A program made the translations under genes and the position numbers. The notes under the pieces were generated by a model that saw nothing but the letters and a program-made list of their open reading frames with translations, did no database searches and was not told where the DNA came from. Shown here piece by piece: positions 39,635-48,119 of a stretch of DNA of 64,000 nucleotides. The stretch spans positions 124,001 through 188,000 of the forward strand of contig JAEYXH010000008.1 in assembly GCA_023428545.1 (NCBI GenBank), in the 5' to 3' direction. The stretch's first letter is position 1. Every line of letters begins with the position of its first letter. The DNA is from Bacteroidota bacterium. Its GTDB lineage: Bacteria > Bacteroidota > Bacteroidia > Bacteroidales > Prolixibacteraceae.

Positions 39635-42025
39635 TTAGGGTATTCCGGTAATTTCCATCCTGAATTTGCTTTTCAGTTCAACCGCTTCCTTCGAAAAAGG
39701 ATCATCATGGTATATTCCTTTTAGGTAGAGGAGGGTTTGGTCGCAGTAATGCGGACTTGAAGGTATCCCACTATTTCCTGTGGGAATGACCGTTTTCGAC
39801 ATATCCCATTTCCCTACAACATAAATGTGCCGTTGGGAAGCACCGTGATTTACGTCATAAGGCTTCCGATAGGGGTATGAATAGGGTGCCACCGTGTGAA
39901 AGCTTCCGGGAACAGGAAATGGTCCGCGGTTTAGTTTGAAAAACCTGTCAAGGATTTTTACACTTGAAAGTGGATGGGATAATGTAAAGGTATGGACTGA
40001 TCCCCATTGCCATCCATCAGGGTTATCCGATAGGGTTGAGCTTAATTCACCTATGGTTTCGCGAAAGGAGATCTCCAGTATATCTTTCATTGTTTCCCTC
40101 TTTTCGGTATGGCTGATATCGATTAACCGGCTTCCAGGAGTTGCGATCGCGTTTACCAACAAGTTCTGCATCAGGGTACGGCTTCCCAACAGACTGTTGA
40201 ATAATTTATCCGGCAAATCGTCTTTCACCAGATTTTCCATCGACTTCCGATAAAACAATTCGAAGATGGTCGTTGCGGTACTTTCCGTGGTTAGTTCAAA
40301 ATCCCATTCCTTCAGATGGACAAGGGCTTTGATTTCGGTTTGATTCCAGTCCTTTACCGAGTCAAGCCGAACCAGGGCATAGCCAAGGAAATCGCGGGCC
40401 AACAGGGAAGTTTGATCCACCTGTATATCCTGTAAATCTTCGGGCGACAACTTTTCCTTAGCTTCCAACATCTCCCGGATACGGTTGATTCGGTTTGGCA
40501 TGTCAAACCAATAGCTCACCTTGTAGGGATAAGTCTCATCAATGGTTTTGTTATTCGCCGATGATACATAACCCCTCGAAGGATTATACTCAAATGGAAG
40601 TGCCTCAAACGGGACAATGCCCTGCCAGTCGTATGCTGTGGTATCGCCGGGATAGAATCCGAAAATATCACCTTTTCTGATTGGAATTCCGGCTGAAATC
40701 TGTATCCCGATATTGCCCCGGTAATCCGCATAGACTATATTCTGGCTCACCGAAATAAAGGTTTTGGCCGCTTCCCTGAAATCCTCCCAGTTGGAAGCCC
40801 TGTTCAACAAATAGACGGACAGTAGTTCATTGCTCCATTCATTGCCAATCCATCTCATGGAAACAGCCGGGCCTTCCATGGGCTTCAGCTGGTTGATCAA
40901 CGGTCCCCGATGGGTATAACGGATTATCCTTTCAACAGGCTCCATGCCCTTGACCGCAATAGTCACTTTCTCCATTTCCAATTCCTTCCATTCGCCGTCA
41001 AGCATATAACGCGTGCTATCGTCATTCAGCGTTTCGAGGTAGAAATCCATATCATCGACCATTACATTGGTCATACCCCAGGCTATGGAATCATTGTGTC
41101 CTGAAATGACGAAAGGTTGGCCCGGCAGGACAACACCGGTTACATTCAGGCTTTCACCTGCAACCAGATGCATCTGGTACCAGATTCCGGGAATATTGAA
41201 ACCGAGATGCATATCATTGGCAAGAATGGGTGTCCCGGTTGTGCTTTTCGACCCCGAAACCGCCCAGTTATTGCTACCGTGGAAAAATTCGATGCCCATT
41301 GCCCCGAGTTTTTCTGAAGTTTCGGTTAGCAAACCCAAATCCACTGGATTTTCCATACCGAATTCTGAAATGATGGGAACCGGGTGTTTCGCCATATCCG
41401 GAATAAACATCGTGTATAGTGAATCTCCCAATGCCTCACGTAGCTGTTGCAACACCACCTCGTTTTGCCAGGGTGTTGTCAGGTCCCAGGCCATATAACC
41501 AATCAGGTTGATTGAGTGAACCGGTTCCCACAGTTCGGGATTATAGCCAAGGATCTTAAATTCAGGAGGAAGATTGTGTTTTTGGATATAATGGTTCACC
41601 CCCTCGGCAAAGGCTTCAAGCGCTTCCAAAACCGATGGATTGATATTTTCAATCAGCTTTTCAGATTTTTCAGGAATTCGCAGTGACCGCATCAACAGGT
41701 CAGTTGATATCATGTCGGTACCGAAAATCTCGGACAAACGTCCCATGGTTACCCGACGGTAAAGGTCCATCTGCCACATCCGGTCCTGTGCCATGACATA
41801 TCCGGCTGCCCTGTAACCATCCCTTTCCGATTTTGCATAGATGTGGGGGATTCCGAATGTGTCACGGAATACAGTCACTTCCGCTTCCATGGAGGGTATG
41901 ATCCTCTTTGCGTTATAATCAGGAACAGCGGCTTTCTTCAGAAATCCCGAAAAAATGAAAACCGACAGCCCTACCAGCACAACAAGGCCAAGCATAACCC
42001 AAGCCAGAGTTTTTATGAATTTCAT
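39635..42025 (-). CDS. Penicillin acylase family protein (Ntn hydrolase)
   Basis: A 796-residue protein with an N-terminal signal/anchor (LAWVMLGLVVLVGLSVFIFSGF). In this family autocleavage frees an N-terminal Ser nucleophile; here it would be Ser251 in HGSNNWAVSGSKS. Conserved partner motifs follow: ILANDMHLGF, PGQPFVISGHNDSIAWGMTN, and later YVSSANN. Alpha chain residues before Ser251 and the beta chain after it have typical lengths. Such enzymes hydrolyse amide bonds of penicillins, acyl-homoserine lactones or other N-acyl compounds; the physiological substrate here is unknown. Transcribed alone, from a 363-bp AT-rich divergent region. Confidence 0.93.
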   Translation of the reverse strand: MKFIKTLAWVMLGLVVLVGLSVFIFSGFLKKAAVPDYNAKRIIPSMEAEVTVFRDTFGIPHIYAKSERDGYRAAGYVMAQDRMWQMDLYRRVTMGRLSEIFGTDMISTDLLMRSLRIPEKSEKLIENINPSVLEALEAFAEGVNHYIQKHNLPPEFKILGYNPELWEPVHSINLIGYMAWDLTTPWQNEVVLQQLREALGDSLYTMFIPDMAKHPVPIISEFGMENPVDLGLLTETSEKLGAMGIEFFHGSNNWAVSGSKSTTGTPILANDMHLGFNIPGIWYQMHLVAGESLNVTGVVLPGQPFVISGHNDSIAWGMTNVMVDDMDFYLETLNDDSTRYMLDGEWKELEMEKVTIAVKGMEPVERIIRYTHRGPLINQLKPMEGPAVSMRWIGNEWSNELLSVYLLNRASNWEDFREAAKTFISVSQNIVYADYRGNIGIQISAGIPIRKGDIFGFYPGDTTAYDWQGIVPFEALPFEYNPSRGYVSSANNKTIDETYPYKVSYWFDMPNRINRIREMLEAKEKLSPEDLQDIQVDQTSLLARDFLGYALVRLDSVKDWNQTEIKALVHLKEWDFELTTESTATTIFELFYRKSMENLVKDDLPDKLFNSLLGSRTLMQNLLVNAIATPGSRLIDISHTEKRETMKDILEISFRETIGELSSTLSDNPDGWQWGSVHTFTLSHPLSSVKILDRFFKLNRGPFPVPGSFHTVAPYSYPYRKPYDVNHGASQRHIYVVGKWDMSKTVIPTGNSGIPSSPHYCDQTLLYLKGIYHDDPFSKEAVELKSKFRMEITGIP

Positions 42026-42388
42026 AGTTATTGATATTAATTTTGCTGACTTTTTAAACCAAACATAAATTTATTCAAACAAAATTTGCGATTTAATGTT
42101 GACTTGGGGAGTTTTTATGTAATAAGGGATTCCCGTTGCAACCTGACAAACAAAAGAAAATTTGTCAGATAAAATTAACAAATTAATTATGAGCAAATTG
42201 AGTTTTTTACTTCGAAAATGAAGCTTTGATTATAAAATCATTAATTTCGCATCGTCCGTAAGTGGTCAGGCTGGTATCCGGTAAAATCAGCAGAATTGAT
42301 TTACATATTTATTCTGACATAAAACCGGAATTAGTTGAAAAGTGGCTTGAATTTCCATAACGGATGCTGACACTTAATGCAGGTTATA
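42026..42388. other. 363-bp divergent intergenic region, no gene seen
   Basis: AT-rich. It holds an 8-bp hairpin, CTGACAAA/TTTGTCAG (42143-42168, loop 10), and a minus-strand TATGTTTG (42067-42060) that could be the -7 box of the penicillin-acylase gene. Nothing else is convincing; no coding pattern on either strand. Confidence 0.6.
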
Positions 42389-42829
42389 ATGAAAAGAATT
42401 CTGATTTTATTGTTTCTCGCAGCCTATACAATGACTGCCTTTGCCCAGAAAGCCGAAGATATACAAGGTATCTGGTGGAACGATGAAAAAACTACCAAGA
42501 TTAAGGTTGAGAAGAAAAATGGCAAGTTTATCGGGACCATCGTGTATATGATCCCCGAAAAATATGTCAATGGAAAACCACCTGTCGATGACAAAAACCC
42601 AGACTCCAAAATGCATAACAGATCCCTTATCGGACTGCAGATTTTGGATGGATTTGTCTACAATTCAGGCAAAAAGGAGTGGAGCGAAGGGAAAATCTAT
42701 GATCCCAAATCGGGGAAAACCTACGATTGTTACGCCTGGCTGGAGGGTGATGTCCTGAAACTGAAAGGTTTTGTGGCCGGTATCAGATGGCTTGGTCGAG
42801 AATCGGAATGGTATAAAACAACTCTTTGA
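42389..42829 (+). CDS. DUF2147 domain-containing exported protein
   Basis: A 146-residue protein with a cleavable signal peptide (MKRILILLFLAAYTMTAFAQ) and a DUF2147 beta-barrel-like domain: IQGIWWNDEKTTKIKVEKKNGKF, then GKIYDPKSGKTYDCYAWLEGDVLKLKGFV, ending IRWLGRESEWYK. DUF2147 proteins are small lipocalin-like periplasmic proteins of unknown function. I start at ATG 42389, the signal peptide start; an ATG at 42377 is in frame. A terminator hairpin lies downstream. Confidence 0.9.
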   Translation: MKRILILLFLAAYTMTAFAQKAEDIQGIWWNDEKTTKIKVEKKNGKFIGTIVYMIPEKYVNGKPPVDDKNPDSKMHNRSLIGLQILDGFVYNSGKKEWSEGKIYDPKSGKTYDCYAWLEGDVLKLKGFVAGIRWLGRESEWYKTTL

Positions 42830-42903
42830 TTATTTTTGTGTGTTAAACGCCTGTTATTCAGGCAATATTGCACCTTCTTTCTGATGAAAACTAACTACTG
42901 TGT

Positions 42904-42935
42904 AAACTGCTCATCTTCAGATGGGCAGTTTTTTT
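42904..42935. terminator. Terminator between the DUF2147 and radical SAM genes
   Basis: AAACTGCTCATC (42904-42915) pairs with GATGGGCAGTTT (42920-42931) with one G-T pair, loop 4 nt, then a T-run on the plus strand. The T-run overlaps the stop codon of the converging radical SAM gene. Confidence 0.85.
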
Positions 42936-43713
42936 ATTCCGAAACTTGAACTGCGATACCTTCACTCCGGATCTTTCGGGCAATCCGTTCAAGGTCACTG
43001 AGTGACACTTTCTGTAATGTATCGGCTGGCGTATCCCGTGCGATGGTATAGATCATGACTTGTGAAGGGGCAATCTTTTTCACCAGGCTGAGCCAGGCAT
43101 CCACCTCCCTATCGGTTGTGTTGTCAAATTCCACCCCATTCCACGTCCCCCTGATAAACATGGTTTGGATAATGACTTTGCCATTAAATGCCTGAAGCTG
43201 TCCGACCACCTTTTCTAAATTGAATCCAACCCTGGGCTTATCAATCAGCCGGATGGTATCTTCAAAAGCCGAATCCAGCTTCTGGATGTTGTCATCCACT
43301 TTGCACAAAGCCCCCATGATTTCCTCCTTGTGCAGCATTGTGGCATTCGAAAGTACGGCAATCCGTGCAGAAGGGGCGAATCGGGAGCGCAATTCCAGGG
43401 TATCATCAATGATTCCGGCAAATTCAGGATGCATGGTAGGTTCGCCGTTCCCGGCAAAGGTGATCACATCGGGAAGTTGTTGGTTTTCAACCATCTCCTT
43501 AAGCTTTTCCTCCAACCTGAGTTTTACCTCATCCCGGTTAGGCAGCACCACTTTTTTATCGTACTTGCCGGGAGTCCAGCCACATTCACAGTAAATACAG
43601 TCGAACGAGCAGACCTTGGTATCGACAGGCAACAAGTTGATTCCAAGAGATACTCCTAAACGGCGACTGATGACCGGACCAAAAATGATCTTGTCGAACA
43701 AAAATGTTCCCAT
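42934..43713 (-). CDS. Radical SAM protein
   Basis: A 259-residue radical SAM enzyme with cluster motif CSFDCIYC (C-x3-C-x2-C) at about residues 33-40, followed by the SAM-binding GNGEPTMHPEF segment. The N-terminus FGPVISRRLGVSLGINLLP matches the COG0731-like group of small radical SAM proteins, whose substrates are largely unknown. There is no additional cluster-binding or SPASM domain. It is separated by 86 bp from the upstream amidohydrolase gene on the same strand and may be its downstream partner. Confidence 0.88.
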   Translation of the reverse strand: MGTFLFDKIIFGPVISRRLGVSLGINLLPVDTKVCSFDCIYCECGWTPGKYDKKVVLPNRDEVKLRLEEKLKEMVENQQLPDVITFAGNGEPTMHPEFAGIIDDTLELRSRFAPSARIAVLSNATMLHKEEIMGALCKVDDNIQKLDSAFEDTIRLIDKPRVGFNLEKVVGQLQAFNGKVIIQTMFIRGTWNGVEFDNTTDREVDAWLSLVKKIAPSQVMIYTIARDTPADTLQKVSLSDLERIARKIRSEGIAVQVSE

Positions 43714-43799
43714 AATTAGATATAAAATGCAAAACTAATAAAATTGAGGGTATCAGTCAGGACGCGATACCTTATTGAAATCATTCAGGAAATGATTGC

Positions 43800-44999
43800 T
43801 TATACCAGCCTTTTGGCAACGCTCCGACCGGTTAATCGCATTTCAGCAAGATCAGCCCCTTTGATTAGCACCAATCCGGGTTTTTTGCCAGGGGTTATTG
43901 AACCATATCGGTGGTCCATGCCTAGCGCCCTGGCTCCGTTCAGGCAAGCCATGGTAAGTAGTTCAGAAAGTTGAATTCCCTGAAAGTTTTCCTGCAAAAG
44001 AAGCATTTCACTGATCATGGAAAGCTGGTCATTCGAAGCGAGACTATCGGTTCCCAGACAGATATTCATTCCGTATTCCCGAAAAAGATTGAATGGTGGG
44101 AGAGAACCTTCGATATACTGGTTTGCCCCCGGGCATAGTACAAGAAATGTTTTCTCCGGATCCCGCGATTCTCTCAGGTGTTTCAGATCCTCTTCCCCCA
44201 TATGGGTGTTGTGAACCAGAAGGAGATTCCTGTCGGCTGGCAGCCACGGCAAAACTGACCTTAAAGAAGAAAAACCTGTCGGTTTCCAGTGCGATATATC
44301 GAGTCCCAGATTCTCCTTGTAATGAAATGGCAAGGATCCTTCCCCTGATTTGAAAAGAAGGTCCTCATCAACACTCTCCTGGTTATGCATCGATAGGATA
44401 CTTCCATGTTCAACATCCAACCGGTTAAATAAATTGAACAGCTGAGGAGACACAGAATAGGGGGCATGTGGCACAATGGACGCCTGTAAACCCAATTGGC
44501 TGTAATCCCGCCAAATCTCCATGGCCATTTCAAATGCCCTGTCAGCCCGCGAAGGATGGAATCCAAATACTTCAACGAAATTAAAATAGGAGATCTGGCT
44601 TTTCACCTTGAGACCGGCCGTAATGGAAGAATTGGAAATATCGCCGACCAGTGAAATACCATCGTGAAACATCCGGGCATCTGCCTTCTGGGCAGCTTGC
44701 AGGCATTCCTTTTCCGATGCTGATTTCCTGATCTTGTTGATTTCCCCGATAAATGCGACCAATCCTGTTTTTCTGGATATACGGTCTTTCATCCACGACA
44801 ATTCGAGGTGGCAATGGGCATTCACGAATCCGGGAACCAAAATACCTGCATGGTGTTCAAGACGCTCCTGTTCTTTTAAATTTCCGCCCGTATCGGTTAC
44901 TTCGAATATGGTTCCATCACCCCCAACCGTTACAATACCATTTTTTATGGGAGGGCGATCCAAGGGAAAAATCCAGGTAGCAGAATACTTCCTGAACAT
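43800..44999 (-). CDS. Amidohydrolase family protein (ATZ/TRZ-like deaminase)
   Basis: A 399-residue metal-dependent hydrolase. The metal-binding HxH is in GFVNAHCHLELSW, followed by a histidine in VPHAPYSVSP, LLVHNTHMG and the Asp in CLGTDSLASND; these are the ATZ/TRZ-type landmarks. The C-terminal GMDHRYGSITPGKKPGLVLI-type tail fits as well. Relatives deaminate or dechlorinate ring compounds; one branch acts on aminodeoxyfutalosine, but no other futalosine-pathway gene is here, so the substrate is left open. Its ATG is 2 bp from the DUF4296 stop codon, so translation is probably coupled. Confidence 0.88.
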   Translation of the reverse strand: MFRKYSATWIFPLDRPPIKNGIVTVGGDGTIFEVTDTGGNLKEQERLEHHAGILVPGFVNAHCHLELSWMKDRISRKTGLVAFIGEINKIRKSASEKECLQAAQKADARMFHDGISLVGDISNSSITAGLKVKSQISYFNFVEVFGFHPSRADRAFEMAMEIWRDYSQLGLQASIVPHAPYSVSPQLFNLFNRLDVEHGSILSMHNQESVDEDLLFKSGEGSLPFHYKENLGLDISHWKPTGFSSLRSVLPWLPADRNLLLVHNTHMGEEDLKHLRESRDPEKTFLVLCPGANQYIEGSLPPFNLFREYGMNICLGTDSLASNDQLSMISEMLLLQENFQGIQLSELLTMACLNGARALGMDHRYGSITPGKKPGLVLIKGADLAEMRLTGRSVAKRLV

Positions 45000-45001
45000 T
45001 T

Positions 45002-45400
45002 TTACTGGACGTTTATGTCAACGGGTTGATTTTTCTGTTTATTGATTTCCTGTTCCATCTCATTTAACTTGTTCAACACCCTTGAATAGATTCTTTCGTA
45101 TTCCTTGGGAAGGCTCGAATAATAAATAAGGGAACGCTCAAAAGTGGAATCGGCCACATCATATTTTTTCAGAATGGAGTAATACAGGTCGGCCTCCGTT
45201 ATCTTTCGCATGTCCTGTGATGTGTAGCGGCGTGTTTGGTACATGGATTCAGAAATATGGATATCGGTTAGCATATCGATCATCTTGTCCTTGGAAACCA
45301 GATCTTTTGGCTTTTCAACAACAGGCTTTTCACAGGAGGAACCCATCCATCCCAGCAGTAAAACCAACATCACTATCCTGAATTTCGTAACCATAAACAT
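45002..45400 (-). CDS. DUF4296 lipoprotein
   Basis: A 132-residue lipoprotein (signal ending LGWMGSSC, Cys23) with a DUF4296 helical domain: KDKMIDMLTDIHISESMY, then ADLYYSILKKYDVADSTFERSLIYYSSLP, then RIYSRVLNKLNEME. The family is restricted to Bacteroidota and its function is unknown. It directly precedes the amidohydrolase gene with a 2-bp gap. radA lies 75 bp upstream on the same strand. Confidence 0.9.
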   Translation of the reverse strand: MFMVTKFRIVMLVLLLGWMGSSCEKPVVEKPKDLVSKDKMIDMLTDIHISESMYQTRRYTSQDMRKITEADLYYSILKKYDVADSTFERSLIYYSSLPKEYERIYSRVLNKLNEMEQEINKQKNQPVDINVQ

Positions 45401-45475
45401 TGACTGTTAGCGCTGCCCAAAGGTACAAATAATTCGTTCGACGGGAAAAATGGCACATCCATCAACGTGGAAATA

Positions 45476-46834
45476 TCAATGAAACAGTTTTTTAAATACA
45501 TCGCCTACCTGTGCAACCTTGACAACCTCAATTTCGATACCCGGAAGGTCATACCCCTTACTGAAGCGTGGAACAAAAATTCTTTTAAACCCAAGCCTGG
45601 CTGCCTCGGATATTCGCTGTTCAATCCGGTTTACCGCCCGGATTTCACCAGTCAGTCCAACCTCACCTGCAAAACATGTATGGTGGTGAATTGCCAGATC
45701 CAGATTTGAGGAGAGGATTGATACCAAAACAGCCAGGTCGGTAGCAGGATCACTAATCTTGAGTCCGCCGGCAATATTCAGAAATACATCCTTCGAAATG
45801 AGTTTAAATCCTGCCCGTTTTTCAAGAACGGCTAACAACATACCAAGTCTGCGCAAATCAAAACCCGTTGATGATCGTTGTGGTGTGCCGTAGGCAGCGC
45901 TGCTGACCAGCGCCTGTATCTCGACAAGAAAAGGCCTTGCCCCCTCAATGGTGGCGGCAATGGCTGTTCCGCTGACTTCAGAGCCTCCATGTGGAATCAG
46001 GTGTTCCGAAGGATTCGGAATTTCAACAAGTCCGGTTTGCCGCATTTCAAAGATTCCCAATTCAGACGTTGATCCGAAACGGTTTTTCACTGCCCTGAGT
46101 ATCCGGTACATATACTGTGAATCCCCTTCAAACTGGATCACGGTATCCACTATGTGCTCCAACACCTTGGGACCGGCAAGACTGCCCTCCTTGTTGATAT
46201 GTCCGATAAGCAAAACTGCCAAATGGTTCTTTTTTGCATATTTCAATATGGCAGAAGCGCATTCACGGACCTGAACGACCGAACCCGGGGATGATTCAAT
46301 ACCATCGGCCGATATGGTTTGAATGGAATCGACAATCAGAATATCGGGTTTCTCATTTTCAACATGCGCAAGGAGCATCTCAAGCGAGGTTTCAGAGATA
46401 AACCTGCACGATGGGCTGGCAAGCTTAAGCCTTTGTGCCCTGAGTTTGATCTGTTGCAGACTCTCTTCACCCGATGCATACAACACCTTCTTTCCTTTCA
46501 GGGACAGGGCAAACTGGAGGACCAAAGTCGATTTGCCCACACCGGGCTCACCCCCAATCAGGACAACACTGCCAGGAACCAATCCGCCACCCAAAACCCG
46601 GTTAAACTCACCCATATCCGTGTTGATCCGTTCCTGCCGCTCGGTGGTAATTTCATCCAGCAACAATGGCTTGCCTCCTGATAAATTGGGTGGCCCTGAT
46701 GCCTGTGCCTTCGAAGAAGATACAATTTCCTCGACATACGTATTCCATTCCCCGCATGAAGGACATTTTCCAATCCATTTTGGTGACTCAGCACCACAAT
46801 TCTGGCAAAGAAAAACTGTTTTGATTTTACTCAT
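45476..46834 (-). CDS. radA: DNA repair protein RadA
   Basis: RecA-like branch-migration helicase acting in recombination. The 452-residue protein has the N-terminal zinc finger (CQNCGAESPKWIGKCPSCGEW), Walker A GGEPGVGKST, the RadA-specific VKNRFGSTSELG motif, and a C-terminal Lon-like domain (SRGYDLP is replaced by SKGYDLPG). The length is normal. The start codon overlaps the upstream nucleotidyltransferase gene by 8 bp, so the two are cotranscribed. Confidence 0.96.
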   Translation of the reverse strand: MSKIKTVFLCQNCGAESPKWIGKCPSCGEWNTYVEEIVSSSKAQASGPPNLSGGKPLLLDEITTERQERINTDMGEFNRVLGGGLVPGSVVLIGGEPGVGKSTLVLQFALSLKGKKVLYASGEESLQQIKLRAQRLKLASPSCRFISETSLEMLLAHVENEKPDILIVDSIQTISADGIESSPGSVVQVRECASAILKYAKKNHLAVLLIGHINKEGSLAGPKVLEHIVDTVIQFEGDSQYMYRILRAVKNRFGSTSELGIFEMRQTGLVEIPNPSEHLIPHGGSEVSGTAIAATIEGARPFLVEIQALVSSAAYGTPQRSSTGFDLRRLGMLLAVLEKRAGFKLISKDVFLNIAGGLKISDPATDLAVLVSILSSNLDLAIHHHTCFAGEVGLTGEIRAVNRIEQRISEAARLGFKRIFVPRFSKGYDLPGIEIEVVKVAQVGDVFKKLFH

Positions 46835-47327
46835 GAGCGCGAATTATCATTTCAACAATCGAGGAGGTGGAATATCCCGGAACCAAAGCAATGGTTTCCA
46901 CTTTTCCACCACGATTCAGCACGGTTTCATGCCCGGCAATTTCACTGATTCCATAATCGTTGCCTTTCACCAGGATATCAGGAAGGATTTGGGAAATCAG
47001 AAATTCTGGAGTATCCTCATCAAACAAAACCACTGCATCAACGAAAAATAGGCTAGCCAGCAGAAACGCCCTTGCCTGCTCATCGATAAATGGACGTTTA
47101 CTGCCTTTCAGTCGCCTTACCGATTTATCGGAATTCAATCCGATGATCAGTCGGTCGCCCATATCAGCTGACTTCGACAGGTAATCGACATGTCCCATGT
47201 GTACCAGATCAAAACAGCCATTCGTAAAAACGATGGCATCGCCACTATTTTTCCAACGCTTCAAGGCGGCACCGAAAGATTCAAAGTCGGTATATATTTT
47301 TTCGGCAATGATATCCCTGTTGGTCAT
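46827..47327 (-). CDS. rfaE2: D-glycero-beta-D-manno-heptose 1-phosphate adenylyltransferase
   Basis: Activates heptose 1-phosphate to ADP-heptose for lipopolysaccharide core synthesis. The 166-residue single-domain protein has the cytidylyltransferase fold motifs TNGCFDLVHMGHVDYL and ISEIAGHETVLN-type C-terminus; this is the stand-alone form of the C-terminal domain of HldE. KRPFIDEQARAFLL and LVKGNDY fit the family. It overlaps radA by 8 bp. Other heptose genes are not in this window. Confidence 0.93.
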   Translation of the reverse strand: MTNRDIIAEKIYTDFESFGAALKRWKNSGDAIVFTNGCFDLVHMGHVDYLSKSADMGDRLIIGLNSDKSVRRLKGSKRPFIDEQARAFLLASLFFVDAVVLFDEDTPEFLISQILPDILVKGNDYGISEIAGHETVLNRGGKVETIALVPGYSTSSIVEMIIRAHE

Positions 47328-47521
47328 ACTAAAGGTTTTATTTCGAAGATAGCCATAAAAGTAGTTTAGATATCAATACCGACTCTCTTCGTGGCATTAA
47401 AAGGTAATTACAAATGCTTCACACCAAAAAACAAATACCAATTCCAAGTGGAATTTCCCTGAACTTCATGGAGTGACGTAAGACATTCCTGGTTCAACTT
47501 CTTCACCGAGTCGTATATTGT

Positions 47522-47554
47522 ATACTTGTTGAATACTTATTGCATACTTATTGT
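47522..47554 (+). repeat. Three tandem 11-bp repeats (ATACTTRTTGN), inverted copy nearby
   Basis: Units ATACTTGTTGA (47522-47532), ATACTTATTGC (47533-47543) and ATACTTATTGT (47544-47554). A fourth copy, ATACTTCTTGT, lies on the minus strand at 47580-47570. The 11-bp period is about one helical turn, as in operator arrays. Confidence 0.7.
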
Positions 47555-47577
47555 TTAATGATCAAGTAAACAAGAAG

Positions 47578-47611
47578 TATCCAATTACATTGCAATATAT
47601 ATCCAATTACA
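47578..47611 (+). repeat. Direct repeat pair TATCCAATTACA
   Basis: TATCCAATTACA occurs at 47578-47589 and again at 47600-47611, exactly 22 bp apart (about two helical turns), next to the 11-bp repeats. Confidence 0.7.
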
Positions 47612-47673
47612 GAACCTGTACCATAGGGCTAAGGGGTATGATGCCAGTTTAAAGGTGACCATACAATTCAAAT

Positions 47674-47754
47674 ATGGGAGGAGTCACAGATTATATGGCA
47701 ATAAAACTAAAGGATTCAGACCTCTGGGACAATCGTTTGCAGAATCTCTTTTAA
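47674..47754 (+). CDS. Possible 26-residue ORF or gene remnant
   Basis: ATG at 47674 opens MGGVTDYMAIKLKDSDLWDN, six more residues and a TAA at 47752-47754, converging with panD. The amino-acid composition (charged and aromatic, no low complexity) looks coding-like, and the frame is closed by a stop upstream at 47656. It may be the 3' end of a lost gene or chance. I recognise no family. Confidence 0.2.
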   Translation: MGGVTDYMAIKLKDSDLWDNRLQNLF

Positions 47755-47757
47755 AAA

Positions 47758-48108
47758 TCAGGGGAGCCGGTTGGTTTCAGTATCCGGAAAGACGATCCAG
47801 GGCTTGAAACTTTTGGCTTCCTCAAAATCCATCTGGGCATAGGAAATGATGATGACCATATCTCCAACCGCCACTTTTCGGGCAGCCGGACCGTTCATGC
47901 AAATGATACCCGTTCCCCTTTCACCTTTGATGATATAGGTTTCGAGGCGCTCACCATTGTTAATATTGACCACCTGGACCTTTTCATTTTCAATCATGTT
48001 GGCTGCATCCATGAGATCCTCATCGATGGTAATGCTACCAACATACTGAAGGTTCGCTTCCGTAACGGTGACCTTATGGATTTTTGACTTACATACTTCA
48101 ATTACCAT
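47758..48108 (-). CDS. panD: Aspartate 1-decarboxylase
   Basis: Makes beta-alanine from aspartate for pantothenate and coenzyme A. The 116-residue pyruvoyl enzyme is made as a proenzyme that self-cleaves between Gly24 and Ser25 (YVGSITID). Other conserved parts are [21 protein letters not shown] and [18 protein letters not shown]. It lies 11 bp after panC on the same strand, giving a panCD operon that supplies both halves of the pantothenate condensation. Confidence 0.96.
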   Translation of the reverse strand: MVIEVCKSKIHKVTVTEANLQYVGSITIDEDLMDAANMIENEKVQVVNINNGERLETYIIKGERGTGIICMNGPAARKVAVGDMVIIISYAQMDFEEAKSFKPWIVFPDTETNRLP

Positions 48109-48119
48109 TCACTTTCCCC

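Larger units (their letters stand above)
47328..47757. other. 430-bp intergenic region with short repeats and a fragment-like ORF
   Basis: This is the longest gene-free stretch of the window, between the heptose gene (-) and the panD end. It holds three tandem 11-bp units with an inverted fourth copy, a direct repeat pair 22 bp apart, and a 26-codon ORF that ends 3 bp from panD. Otherwise AT-rich and without clear signals. Confidence 0.7.

Noticed and set aside
43800..44999. Menaquinone futalosine-pathway deaminase
   Set aside because: The amidohydrolase type is compatible, but the adjacent radical SAM gene lacks the features of mqnC/mqnE and no other pathway gene is present.
47328..47757. 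CRISPR array or phage attachment site in the repeat-containing region
   Set aside because: Units are only 11-12 bp, without spacers of constant length and without cas, integrase or transposase genes nearby.
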